Source of the DNA: Guadua angustifolia
Lineage: Eukaryota; Streptophyta; Magnoliopsida; Poales; Poaceae
Direction: 5' to 3'
DNA: 64,000 nt
NCBI GenBank assembly: GCA_036346375.1
Contig: CM070508.1
Coordinates: 12,518,852-12,582,851 of the forward strand
Under the pieces are notes generated by a model. The model ran no database searches. It saw nothing but the letters and a program-made list of their open reading frames with translations, and was not told the origin of the DNA. Numbering within the stretch: the first letter of the stretch is position 1; each line of letters opens with the position of its first letter. Shown piece by piece: positions 21,340-33,084 of this stretch. Both the position numbers and the translations under genes were made by a program.

Positions 21340-24300
21340 TGTAGCGACCCCCATTTTTACATAAATGCAAAAATGGAAATCTCATGTGCACACAGTACTA
21401 GTCCCTGGATCAGTAGCTAGTACGCACATTTACAACAATTGAAATCACAACCATACATTATTTTAATTAAGCGAAAACTAGTATACAAGGAAATCTTACA
21501 ACGCAGAAAATATGGCAGCAAAAGAAGCAAAGCCTTGTAGTGTGCCAATCCATTCCACAGGCAACTGACGAGGTATAAATCCCTAGAAAAGATCGCTTTA
21601 ATGAAGATCCCGCAACCTGCGATGAACAAAACTTCGAAGCTTTGCTAGCTTTACACCTAAAAATGTTAATTAAGTAAGGGTGAGTACTTTCGTACTCCGC
21701 AAGACTTAAGGTGGTATTTGCAAATGCATAAATGCAGGCCAAGTCAAAGGAGGCTACTACAGTTAATTTGCATAAAGTGAAATTGAATTGTAAATCAAGT
21801 TATTTGCAAACGGAATTGATAAGAGCAAGCTTGATTGATAACAAATAAGTAAAGCATAAGTAACACTCACAGTCCTCCATGACGTGAGCGACGAACATTC
21901 CATATCCTGAAATCCATCAATGTCGTCCCTTTGACATAAAACACAGTTGCAAAACAAATGATACTAAACCCGTTTTCAGAAAATACCAAAGTCTAACATT
22001 GGAATGACTTCACCAAGTGCCCATGACCGCAGGCGCGGCTAATCGATTAGATTTATACTCTGCAGAGGTGTACAACTTTACCCACAAAGAATGATTAACC
22101 TTTTTGCAAGATCATTTCGACACATGCCTCCAAAGGGATGTGTGCCTGCCAGGCCATCATATATAGCCGTTACATTACCTAGACATGACTTTGGTCCAGC
22201 CCGGGACGTTAACCCCCGCCATAGAACTAGAAACACACACGCAAGTCGTGGATCCACTTTCACACACCCAACACAACGTTTCTAAACATGGCAGGGCGTA
22301 CACCGTTGCATTAGCAAGTAGAGACCCGTCAAAGTGCACTGACCGAATACTGTGCAAGCTCCCGCCTTCCCAAAAGAACAAAGTCATGCCTAAATAACTT
22401 AATAGGCTAAGGCTACCCCATCCTCACCCTTGTGGTTGCACGGAATTCTTGGATCAATAGCGTCCCATTGCTCGGTCCTTAATCTGACACGGGCGATACT
22501 TCACCCTACACTACGTGCAGGACCCTTATTGCACATCCGGCTATTGCCAATAATCGCCCGCATCAAAACCATAGTTTTATTTTGGGTTTTTAATTAAAGT
22601 ACCAGCAACTAACAGTGTCATTTCCAATCATTTTAAGGAAACAAATTTGATTTGATCATCTGTTTTATTGATTCTAAAGCATGGCTAAGCATGGATAATA
22701 TGAGCGCATATACCCATGATGACATTAAATAATGCATATCCTTAATCTAGGGTTATCAAGGTTCACATGTCATACATATCAAGAAAGTTTTGTGAGACAA
22801 AAGGTATATCTACCAATACCTCAAAATAGCAAATTTACATTAACTAAACGTATGCATGAAACCATTTGATAAATAAAAGGAAAATAAATACTGGGATCAA
22901 TATGATCAAAGGGGTGCTTGCCTTGCTTAATCACTGTTTATGACGATGATGGAAATCGAAGATGACGGAGACGACGACGGGATCAACAGCGTCGGGTTCT
23001 ACACGTCGATCAACGGAAATATAGCAAAATACTAACTTTAATAAGGGCAAAAAGAAAGTAGATAGTAAGAACAAATAAAGATTCTTCATAAGGATTAGGG
23101 GTTGCTCTTTATGAATTTATTAATTTTATTTTACGAATTCAAGATGCAAATATTGTTTAAGATGAAATAGATATGATCATTTCAGGTTCAAGGTGAATTC
23201 TTACTTTTAATTAGGATTCAGAATCAAAGCATCATTTAATTAATATTCTAGTTATAAAAAGTTAATCTATTGATTTAGGCTACTAGCATTATTTACATAA
23301 TATTAGGAAGGTTCTGGTGATACAAATATTATAATTATTGATTTCTCATTTAAACTCAAGGTTCATTCATCCATATTACGCATTTAAGTAATGTGGTTAC
23401 TTAGGGTTATTAAGCTATTAAGATTAATATACAAATCATGACGAAGTGAGATTATCTTTTTATAATAATGTAATTTAAACTTTGGAGAGCACTGCTGGTT
23501 TAATTTCATAAGTTTTAGGGTTTGGACGAGACATTATATTCATCGTCGAAAAGGCTTAAGTGGCATTATAGAGTTGACGTTATTCGGAATCGGCAAAAAA
23601 ATGAAGCGTATGATTATCACTTAAGGTTTTTGAGCTAATAAGATTAATATGTAAATCTTAATGAAATAAGATTATTTTTATAGAATACTGTAGTATGAAC
23701 TTCGTAGAGTATTTCTAAACTAGTTTTACTAATTTTATCATTTAGATAAGTTATTTCATTAACTGGTGAAATAGTATAAGTGATCACAACGCAAACCCTA
23801 AATCGGTCAATATTCAATTTAAGTTTGCGGCTACACTATGCATGATCTTTAATTCATTTTTTAGGCATTAGTAGGGTGAAACTCTAGAAATATTTTAAAG
23901 TTGATTTTGTATTATTTTGCTTTTAACTGCAATAGATTACCTATTTACTTATTGTTATAATTAACGTTCCCTTTCATTAAAAGAATGCAAATTAAATATT
24001 ATCTTAATATTTTTGTATACATGGATCCTTGCTATTTTTAAGAACTTAATACCATTTATTTCATCATTTTATGAGCTTTTATGCTTTTATTTTTATTAAT
24101 GGCCATAGTAAGGTTTACTAGTGATCATAAAGCAAATAAATTAAACTGAGTTCAACATTTAAATATTTTTGTATATTTGAGTTTATTATGGTTCCAGAGC
24201 ACATAATAATTTATTTAATTATTTTAATAATTATATTTTCTATGCAGGTAATAATATACATAATTGAGTTTATTCTTAACTTTAATTTTAATAATTGCTT

Positions 24301-26404
24301 TGTGACTCAAAAATTAAATGTTTTTGGATATTTGAATACATCCTGATCCTAGTATCACATTAATATTTATTTCACCATTTCAGTTCTTAGTATTCACAAG
24401 TTTTCGTTAAAAACCATATTAGCATTATAATCAAAGTTTATTATAAATAATTATTATGTAGATCAAAATTAAAATTTTTTACATATTTATATTCTTTCTG
24501 ATTTTAGATAAATATATAAATTTATTTCACTGGTTTATAACTAAAAATGCATAAGTTATTAATAGTTGAATGTATTCCGGCTAGAAAATAGCATGGAAAA
24601 TTGACAAGGCGCTTTACCCAAGAGAAAGCGTATTTTGGCTCTGTTCTTCTTCCACCTCAGGCTACTGTCAATCCGGCCCCACCGCGCAGAGACAAGAAAC
24701 AGAGCAGCGGCTAGGGGTGAATGGCGATGGCGCTCTGGTGGTTTTTCGGCGAAGCCAAGGGCACAGGTAGGACCAGCTTGGCGAGGCGCATACGGGGAAG
24801 GAATTAATTTGGCGGAAGAGACACCAGAGAGATGCGCGCTCGAGCTCCTAGCGGCGACTCTAATGGCGGATGGTGGAGGGGAAGAACCAAGGCGCGAAAG
24901 CTTGAATCGGTAGCATTAATAGCATCAGGGGGACACACTGGTTCCATTTTTGGGGTTGGTTCGGCCGTAGAAACACCGAGGAGCTCCGCCCACGGTGGCC
25001 GGCCATGGGGAAGACGAGCTCACGGTGGCGGCATGATTTCACATGGGGGAAGGTGATGATTTTTGGGGGTTATTGGTCAGTAGAGGTTAGGGATGCTACA
25101 TTTCACTTTAATTTGGAAATGGATTGCTCTATTGCTCGATTTGATTTCGGCTTGGAGCTTTGTAAGCTTTTGGCAATGGCAGAAATTGAACGGGGCTTGG
25201 GCGTTTCGGTTGAGGAGAGAAAGGGAGAAGTGAAGGGAAAGGAGGGCGCAACACAAGTGATCCACTGGGCGCGACTTATAGTGGCGGGGATGGTTGGAAT
25301 CGACTGGCTGTGCTTGGTCTTGCGGCGGTGATTCAAGTGGTGGGAAGCTTCTCGCGGTGCCTCGCGAAGGCAGCAATTCCAGGGGCTTTGATGCCATGCT
25401 AGGGGCGGTGACGATGGCTGGCCTCGGGCTACGGGTTGCGGCGCGAGTAAGGACAAGGAACGGAGGGGGTGGAGTTCTGATTTCCTGCGTGCGCACGGGA
25501 GAGAGAAAGAGCGAGAGCAGCTCTGCGTGAGGAAGAAGAAAGAAGAAGCTGGAGACGCCGGATGATGACACGTGGAAATCCAACGGTTACGGTTAAAAGG
25601 ACGGCTCACAGGTACTGAGGTCCACTTGCTTCAGAAATTAAAGCATCCAAACCAACTTGCCATTTTATAATAATGTTTGTAGAGATTGATCAGCTGATGA
25701 TAAGGGCTCAGACGAATTTTGAATCAAAAACTCTTTGTAGATATTTTACTAAAATTCTGACAATATACAGTGCACAGATTTTCCCATTCTGTTTTCGATT
25801 TATAAAAGTATCTCAATGAATTTATTTATTTTTAAAAATTTGTTTTGAAAAATAATTTGAGACAATAAGACTTCTGTAAAATTTTAAGAATTTTATATTC
25901 ATTATATAAATTATAAAAATTCTGACATTGCTATTTATAGCTTTTACTAGCTTCTGTATTTAAATTATTTGGAGACTTATCCAACTTAATAAATTCTTGA
26001 TATTTTTACCAGAGGTAAATAATGTATAAAGGGTGCTTTGGTAATTTTATCAGCTTCAGATAAACTATTTATATTTTTCATTAATTCGGATGATACACTG
26101 TTTTTAGTCAAGTTTGTCTTTTCCATTATTACTAATATTTTTACCATGCAGTAAAATGAAAGTTACCAGGTAAAACGTTTACCTGAGGGTTAAAAATCTT
26201 AATATAAATTTTTCAAGATTTTACTTTTATCTTTTTATCTTTTTACCATTATCCATTCACTAATTCTCTTTATTGATTTTTCATACAATGCAAAATTCCA
26301 AGGGAAATCCAAATAAATCCAATAATGCCAAGAAAATCCAGAAATAATAATATTCAAATTCAAAATATTTATTTTTATTTATTTGCATTTTTCGGGATGT
26401 TACA
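21340..26404 (-). mobile_element. Long gypsy-type solo LTR (LTR-A), reversed, inserted in LTR-B
   Basis: On the plus strand it runs from TGTAGCGACCCCC (21340) to GGGATGTTACA (26404), flanked by a perfect AATCC duplication (21335-21339 and 26405-26409). On its own strand it starts TGTAACATCCCG and ends GGTCGCTACA, the same two ends as LTR-B. It is 5065 bp. Its own TATA-like site is 'cactataag' on the minus strand at 25275-25283. Positions 24650-25610 contain overlapping open frames on both strands (up to 168 codons) in a GC-rich stretch; these recur in equivalent places in other LTRs here and are not read as genes. It is homologous to LTR-B but clearly diverged, so it is an older or different subfamily copy. 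Confidence 0.8.
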
Positions 26405-26409
26405 AATCC

Positions 26410-29398
26410 TTCCCATTTCTGCCATTGCCAAGAACATCAAAGCTTAAGTAAGAACAAAATTGAAACGATCTTCTAAACTATATCCAAATTGGCTTGAACA
26501 TCAGCACCAGAAACCCGCCAGGATCAAAACCCCTAAAACACACCTAGACCATTTAGCTTGAAAACTCACTACCACCGAGGTGCTTCTTCTACCTGGTCGG
26601 TCGCAGTTGATGAGGTAAACTGGTAAGTTTCCAACTAAATAAACTGGCAAAATGGAATGCAAATAACTCCCTGATGCTAAATTTGTTACCCATTCGAGCT
26701 CATCCCCTGTATTTCTTGCTCTTGACTAGCTTCCGCCATTATTGACCGCACAAGCTCAGTGGGAGCACTGTTCCAATCACCGTTGATCACTGCCGAGACT
26801 CCCCCTGGATGGCGACAACCTACTCTAGCTCCTCTGCCCATCAGCCGGTTGGCGCCACCATCTCCTTGCCGCCGGCGAAGCCATGGCAGAGCTGCTCTAC
26901 TTCATTTCTCTTATCGACGGGACTCAGTAGTTAGTGGGTGAAGGTAAAGCCAGTTCAACGCTAAAAGATGCCTTCCAGTATAAGAATACGTGTTTTCCTT
27001 TTCTTATTTTGATTTCCTAACCGGCCAATAATCAAATGTTTATATCTTTTGCATCTTAAATCCAATTCTAGTAAAACAAATTTTTATATTCATCTAAAAT
27101 CATGTAGTTTTATAACATGTAATAATGTTTAATTTTGCACATCATTTTAATTTAATTAAATTTAAGCTTGTGTAAGACCTTAATATGGCCTCTATTGCAA
27201 ATATGAAAAATGTGACTTCTAAAAATATGAAATAATTTTTTTAAGCTTATAAGATCATATGAAACTTTTTGGTTCAAAAATATTTTGAAAAGAAGCTCCG
27301 TGATGTTTTTAAAATTTAAATTCAAAGAGAAGGGAAGAAATGTGCTATATACAAAATTTGTACAAATGAGCTTAGAATTGAATGAAACTAATTTAGAAAC
27401 CCAAATATATAAAAATATTTGAATTCCATATGTGTTTGAATCATTTTGTAATAAAGGTTAATTGCAATACTATAAATATTCAAAAATACATAGTGTATCC
27501 AAAAGAAAGCCAAAATGAGAAGAATTGAGTTTTAAATGTTATTATGCCAGTATATTACCTGAGTATGCTAAAATACTTAAGAAATAATATGGACTTGAAT
27601 TGTTTCATAAATAAGAATGAGACCCTGGTGTACAAGAAATAGATATGTACATGCATGAATATTGAATAACTAGTAGTAATATCTATACACAGGTATATGT
27701 GCAGAATGGACCATGAAACTAAGTTACTTGATAGCAACAACATGTTTAAGAAGTGAACTTGATTTGGAATAAGCCTTATGATTGAAATATGACCCAAATG
27801 TAAATATATGTGTAGATGCATACAATCCAGAATGACCGTGAAGCTAGTTTATTAACTATTGGAATATTTTGAATAACAGCAACAATAGTTAATTTGCATA
27901 TGCAAAAACATTTCATGCTTATTTAATTTTAGATTAAGTTTATCATAAGTCAGATGTTAGGCTCATATGATAATCTGGCCCAATAGATCAAATAGATGCT
28001 TATAAATAGAAAATCCATTTATTTTCACTATAACTCTAGAATAACTAAAAATGCTTAACTCAATCTGAACTAAGATCTTTAAATAACCTAAGCTTGCTAT
28101 GTATAAAAGGTTAAATGTATACATATCTCAAATGCGTGATAGATGATTAGCATACAGGTAAATGCAAATGAAGAAAGGCTCTTTAGGACCAGATGATCTA
28201 ATGCAATGAAAATGATTATAATAAGTTATAATTTATACTTGAATCTTTAATCATAATATGCTTCCATACAGAATATATTTAAAGAACTAGAATGTAAACA
28301 AACCGGCATGAATCAAATGTCATAAATAGATGCTATATAGGAAAGACTAGTTCTTGAATGCCCTGTATGAACAGGCTTCGTGATACATAAAAAATCGTGA
28401 TAAAAGATCATAATTAGTATTTAACCTTTAGGTTAAAGTATGCTTCCATATGATATCAGTGAACTTAAGGATTTAAATATACGTATAAAATGTCATTAAA
28501 ATTAGGTAGAGTTAATCCTAAAATATCCATGAAGTCAAGCTCACATTAGCCGGCAAAAGGTCTAATTTGGAATAGAGTCTGTAAAAAACTTTAATCTTCG
28601 TATAATTATAAACTATCACAGCCAAAAGCAAAATGAAGCAAAACTCATATCAAAACACTGTTAGGATCATACCCTACTAATGCCAGAAAAATGAGTTGAT
28701 AATCATGTTTAGTGTAGTCGCAAACTTAAAACGAAATCCGATTCCTTATAACGTCAACTTTGTGACCATTTAAGCCATTTCGGCGGCCCATAAAACATAT
28801 CGTCTAAATGCAAAGTTTGTAGAGATCAGCTTAGAAATGCTATGTGAGATATGTACTACTGCAATACAGGAAAATATTCTTATTACAACTTGTTTTTCAT
28901 CTGAATCCTTCTAGTTCAATACCCCTAAGTGTTATGGTCATCGGAAACACATTATAAGAATAGTTGAGCATAAGAAACATTTAGATAATGTACTCGTGTC
29001 GCAAGAATCATAGTGTAAATACAGCCAGTAGCCTTATTTCATAGATTCCAGTGTGTATAAATCACCCTGCATGCAAAAACACATCAGACTAAGAACTAGT
29101 TGTGCGCTACACCTTACTAATCTGATATAATCCTAATACCATATAAGCTATTTCAACAGTGAATAAAACATCTCGTCTAAATCCTAAAATTTGTAAAATT
29201 AGTTCAAGAATTCTCCCCAAAATATAGACTACCTTATTCTGAAGAAATAATATTGTTTCATTGTGCTTTGCATATAAATCCTGTCAGCAAAATAACCCTA
29301 AGTATTATGATTTCTGAAATCCATAATACGAGTAACAAACTTAATAATAAATGAGAAATCAATACTAAAGATATTTGTAACACCAGAACCTTCTTAAA

Positions 29399-29446
<48 letters not shown>

Positions 29447-30295
29447 CCAAGAACCTAACTTAACAGTTTAACATATTCAAAACTACTTCTTATACAAAGT
29501 CAAATAAGGATTAAGCACCATTCATACATTACACACACAACAGAGTGACTAATATCTTAATCCTATTAATCCAAATAATTTTTGCATCTTGAATTCAAAA
29601 TTATAACTATAAGAACACATAATTTTAGCCTCTTAAATTTTGTAATACAAGAATAGATAATCTATAAAGGAAACTATATCATTGCTTAACCTAAGAGCTG
29701 CTAACAACATTACATAATCAACTAAACACGAGAACCTGATGTCATATAACCCTAAACCATGACTATTTTCCATATAAGTCTTTATTTGGTTTTCTGTCTA
29801 TCTTCTTTTTGCTTTTATTAAAGTTTGTCATTTTCTATATTTTCATTTATCAACGTGTAGAACCCGACATCACTGATTTCATTGTCGGCAATGCCAACTG
29901 TGACTTCAACTTCATCGTAAACAACGATCAGCAAGGCAAACACCCCATTGATCATATTGATCCCAGTATTTAATTTTTATTTTTGTTTATCAAATTTTTT
30001 CATGCATGCGATTATTTTTTGTAAATTCGCTATTTTGTGGTATTGATATATATACCTATTATCTCATGGAACTTCCTTGATAAATATGTACATGCGAACC
30101 TTGATAACCATAGAATAGGGCTAGACAGTATATAATGTCAACATTGGTATATGCGATTATATATTAATCATGCTTAGCTATTCTTAATTATTGACGTATT
30201 AAATGATCATATTAAACTATTTCTTAAACATTTGAAAAGGGTGGATATGACATTGTGGGTTATTGGTATTGTAGCTAAAAACACAAAATAAAACT
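26410..30295 (+). other. Middle part of LTR-B: AT-rich, no genes
   Basis: This is the LTR-B counterpart of LTR-A 22570-25180, read in the opposite direction. Examples are 'aacgtgtagaacccgacat' (29852) against the complement of 23000-23013, and 'aacgtcaactttgtgacca' (28750) against the complement of 23560-23580. It contains no reading frame with recognisable content. Confidence 0.75.
29402..29446. repeat. (TA)n microsatellite
   Basis: A run of about 22 TA dinucleotides inside LTR-B. Confidence 0.98.
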
Positions 30296-30349
30296 ATAGT
30301 TGTCGGCAGACTGCTGTTGGGTACCCTCCACGCCGCACAAAGCGGTCAA

Positions 30350-30905
30350 CATGACAAGCCCACGTGGCACCCGGCGGCGGTGGGCGAAGCACGCCTGCCG
30401 CCCGGCGATAAGCCCACGTGGCACCCGGCGAAAGGTGGGCGAAAGCACGCTCGCTGTTCGGCGACAAGCCCACGTGGCACCGGGCGGCGGTGGCGAAGCA
30501 CGCTCGCCGCCCGGCGATAAGCCCACATGGCACCGGCGGCGGTGGGCGAAGCACGCCGCCGCCGGCGACAAGCCCACATGGCACCCGGCGAGCACGCCCT
30601 GCTCGCCCGGCGATAAGCCCACGTGGCACCCAGCGAGCAGGTGGGCGAGTACGCCCTGCTCGCCCGGCGATAAGCCCACGTGGCACCCAGCGAGCAGGTG
30701 GGCGAGTACACCCTGCTCGCCCGGCGACAAGCCCACGTGGCACCGGCGGCGAGTGGGCGAAAGCACGCCGCCGCCCGGCGATAAGCCCACGTGGCACCCA
30801 ATGAAAGGGCGAGCACGCCCGCCGCCGGCGATAAGCCCACGTGGCACCCAATGCGGCGGTAGGCGAGTACGCCGCGCCGGCGACAAGCCCACGTGGCACC
30901 GGCGA
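30350..30905 (+). repeat. Eleven-unit tandem array, nine units with CACGTGGC
   Basis: Units of 45-60 bp share the core 'aagcccacgtggcaccc' followed by 'ggcgaagcacgcc' or 'ggcgagtacgcc'. By eye there are eleven cores. Nine read CACGTGGC (G-box and ABRE core) and two read CACATGGC (near 30523 and 30575). The array is GC-rich and open in all six frames (products up to about 220 residues). Those frames are a consequence of the repeat and are not called as genes. Confidence 0.93.
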
Positions 30906-31225
30906 GTGGGGAGAGACCGCCGCCGCCGCCGCGAAGGCAAAAAAGGCGGCGAGGTGGCTTAGCCTCGAAGGCTCCTTCCCCTGTCATACCGTTCTGAGCG
31001 GTAGGATAGCGGTGTCAGACCTGTCAGTTGCAAGGATTTCTGCAGCAAGACCAATCCTCTGACGCCTGTCAACTACCCATCGCAAAGATGTCCCATCCCG
31101 GGCAGATCGGGCGAAGCCATGCGTCGGCATTTAATGAGGATGGAGCAACGCGACAAAGACGGGAAGGCGATAAATGTATAAGGATCAAGATGATGACCCT
31201 TTTTACCTACCCCGTTAGCTTTGGC

Positions 31226-31234
31226 CTATATAAG
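31226..31234 (+). promoter_or_regulatory. TATA box of the 30301-31578 LTR
   Basis: GGCCTATATAAGGGCCTCGG lies about 320 bases downstream of the G-box array and about 350 bases before the LTR end, the normal U3/R position. Confidence 0.75.
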
Positions 31235-32104
31235 GGCCTCGGGTGCATGGGGAAAAGGGGCCAAGGTAGAAAAGAGAACATGCAAGAGTACCGCAGTAGA
31301 GCCTAAGGAAGAACTTGTAATTCCCAAGCTTTGTATCGTCTGGGTTTCAAAACACTCTCTAAAAAGCAATCTAGCAGGAAGTAAGGCTATTACCCATGGC
31401 GAAGGGGGCTCAACACTGGTAAAATCTCGTGTTGTTCCCAGCTCTTAGTCGCCGAAGCTCGTTGCGGGGGAGTTCTTAGGGTTTCCCCTCGCTAGGTTTA
31501 GCCAGCCGCGAAGACGCCCTCCTTCCGAACAAAACCCGGTCTGCATCCTCCGGGCCTGTCAGGCGGAATACGCCGACAATAGTTTTGATATAGGCAATTA
31601 TTGGCAATAGCCGGTTGTGCAAGGGATGGACTTGTATGTAGTGTAGAGATTATTACCCGTGTTGGATTAAGGACCGAGCTATGGGTTGCTTACAAGCCAA
31701 GAAAATCATGTAACCATAAGTGCTAGTATGGGACAGTCTTAACCTATTAAATTGCTTAGATCTAGCTTTGCACATTGGTAGGTGGAAGATCGTACAAGTA
31801 CCCCTTTCTAGGTTTGCTTGTGAGGGGTTTCTACACCTCGGTGTGGATAAATGCATGTCAGTACGACGGTGTACGCCTTTCTATGGGAAAAAACCGTTAT
31901 TGCAGGAATGGACTGCCTATGTTGTTGATCTAAATACAGGGATAAACTGTTATGCTTTATTTGTTCATATTTCTGCTACCATTGCAAGGGTTTCACGTCA
32001 CTGGGCTAGTGTAAAGTTAGGTCTAGGTAATGTAACGGTTATGTTATGATCTTCTTACCGACACACCAAAGGAAGTGTCACTACAAGGATGCAGATTTTC
32101 CTCG

Positions 32105-32565
32105 AGTGTTTTCCACACTCGGGATAGGGGACAAAACACTCGGGATACCCTATCCCGAGTGGGCACACTCGGTATAGTGCACTCGGTGTTATTTTATCAG
32201 AAAAAGTTGGCTATGCCGAGTGTACTCTCGGGAAAAAAAACCTATACCTGAGTGCACTCTCGGGATAGCGCTAGGATTGAGGACCGCCCCCGTGGCGGAC
32301 AGGGTAGCGACACGTCAACATCTATACCGAGTGCACTCTCGGGATAGGGTGTTGCCATCTATGCCGAGTGCTCTCTCGGGATAGGGTATACCGAGTGCAC
32401 TCTCAGGATAGGGAGTTGCCATCTATGCCGAGTGCACTCTTGGGATAGGGAGTTGCCATCTATGCCGAGTGCACTCTCGAGATAGGGTGTTGCCATCTAT
32501 GCTGAGTGCACTCTCGGGATAGGGTTTTGCCATCTATGCTGAGTGCACTCTCGGGATAGGTACCA
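32105..32565. repeat. Left subterminal repeat array of CACTA-1
   Basis: About twelve copies of 'ccgagtgcactctcgggata' variants on both strands, including four or five tandem units with 'gttgccatctatgccgagtg'. This is the likely binding array for a CACTA TnpA-type protein. Confidence 0.9.
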
Positions 32566-33084
32566 GACCCTGGCCACAAAACAGCCAGCTCAAATTATCA
32601 AATCACATCCACAATTCACATCCAGCCACAATTCAATTAACATTATCAAGCCACAATTCACATAACAGCCACAATTCACATCCAGCCAGCCACAATATAA
32701 CATTATCAATTAACATTTCAATAATACGGATCCACAATATCAATTCACATTATACGTTGAACCAATATAACGAAAACAATGCCATAACCCATCCACAAAA
32801 CATAACTCCATCGCATATTCACATACAATGCACATATCACAAATATTTTTACATTAATTCAACATGACTCCAACATATTCGCATGTGCACATATCACAAA
32901 CGAGGAGGAGACGAGCGGCGGCTGGGCGCCGGACCCAAGGGACGAGGCGGGCGCCGGGCCAGGCGGAGTGAGGCGGCAGGCGGCTGGGCGGAGAGGCGGC
33001 GGCCCGGGCGAGAGAGGCGGCGGCTCAAGGAAGAGGCGGCAGCTGCCCAGGCGGGAGAGGCGGCGGCCCGACCGGCTGGCGGCG
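32566..33084. other. CACTA-1 internal sequence: 'cacaattcacatccagcc' repeats, then GC-rich
   Basis: Positions 32590-32760 repeat 'ccacaattcacat' words. Positions 32880-33084 are rich in 'gaggcggcggcc' and continue, after the solo LTR, at 35635 ('ggcaagggtggcgg'). No gene is recognised. The frames here (for example 32859-33140) are low-complexity Arg/Gly/Pro products. Confidence 0.6.

Larger units (their letters stand above)
30301..31578 (+). mobile_element. Gypsy-type solo LTR carrying a G-box tandem array
   Basis: The ends are TGTCGGC (30301) and GCCGACA (31578), a 7 bp inverted repeat, flanked by a perfect ATAGT duplication (30296-30300 and 31579-31583). It is 1278 bp and interrupts LTR-B between 'aaactatagt' and 'ttttgatata', which are adjacent in the LTR-A relative. 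A TATA box is at 31226-31234 and the tandem array at 30350-30905 lies in U3. There is no internal region, so it is a solo LTR. Confidence 0.9.

Noticed and set aside
25077..25609. Two 168-codon minus-strand frames
   Set aside because: They overlap in different frames inside LTR-A, are Ser/Pro-rich, and lie in the promoter-proximal stretch that is open in other LTRs of the window too.
30275..30987. Six overlapping open frames of about 200-220 codons, Arg/Pro/Gly-rich
   Set aside because: They are products of a GC-rich tandem array whose unit length keeps several frames open on both strands. There is no family resemblance and the array lies in an LTR.
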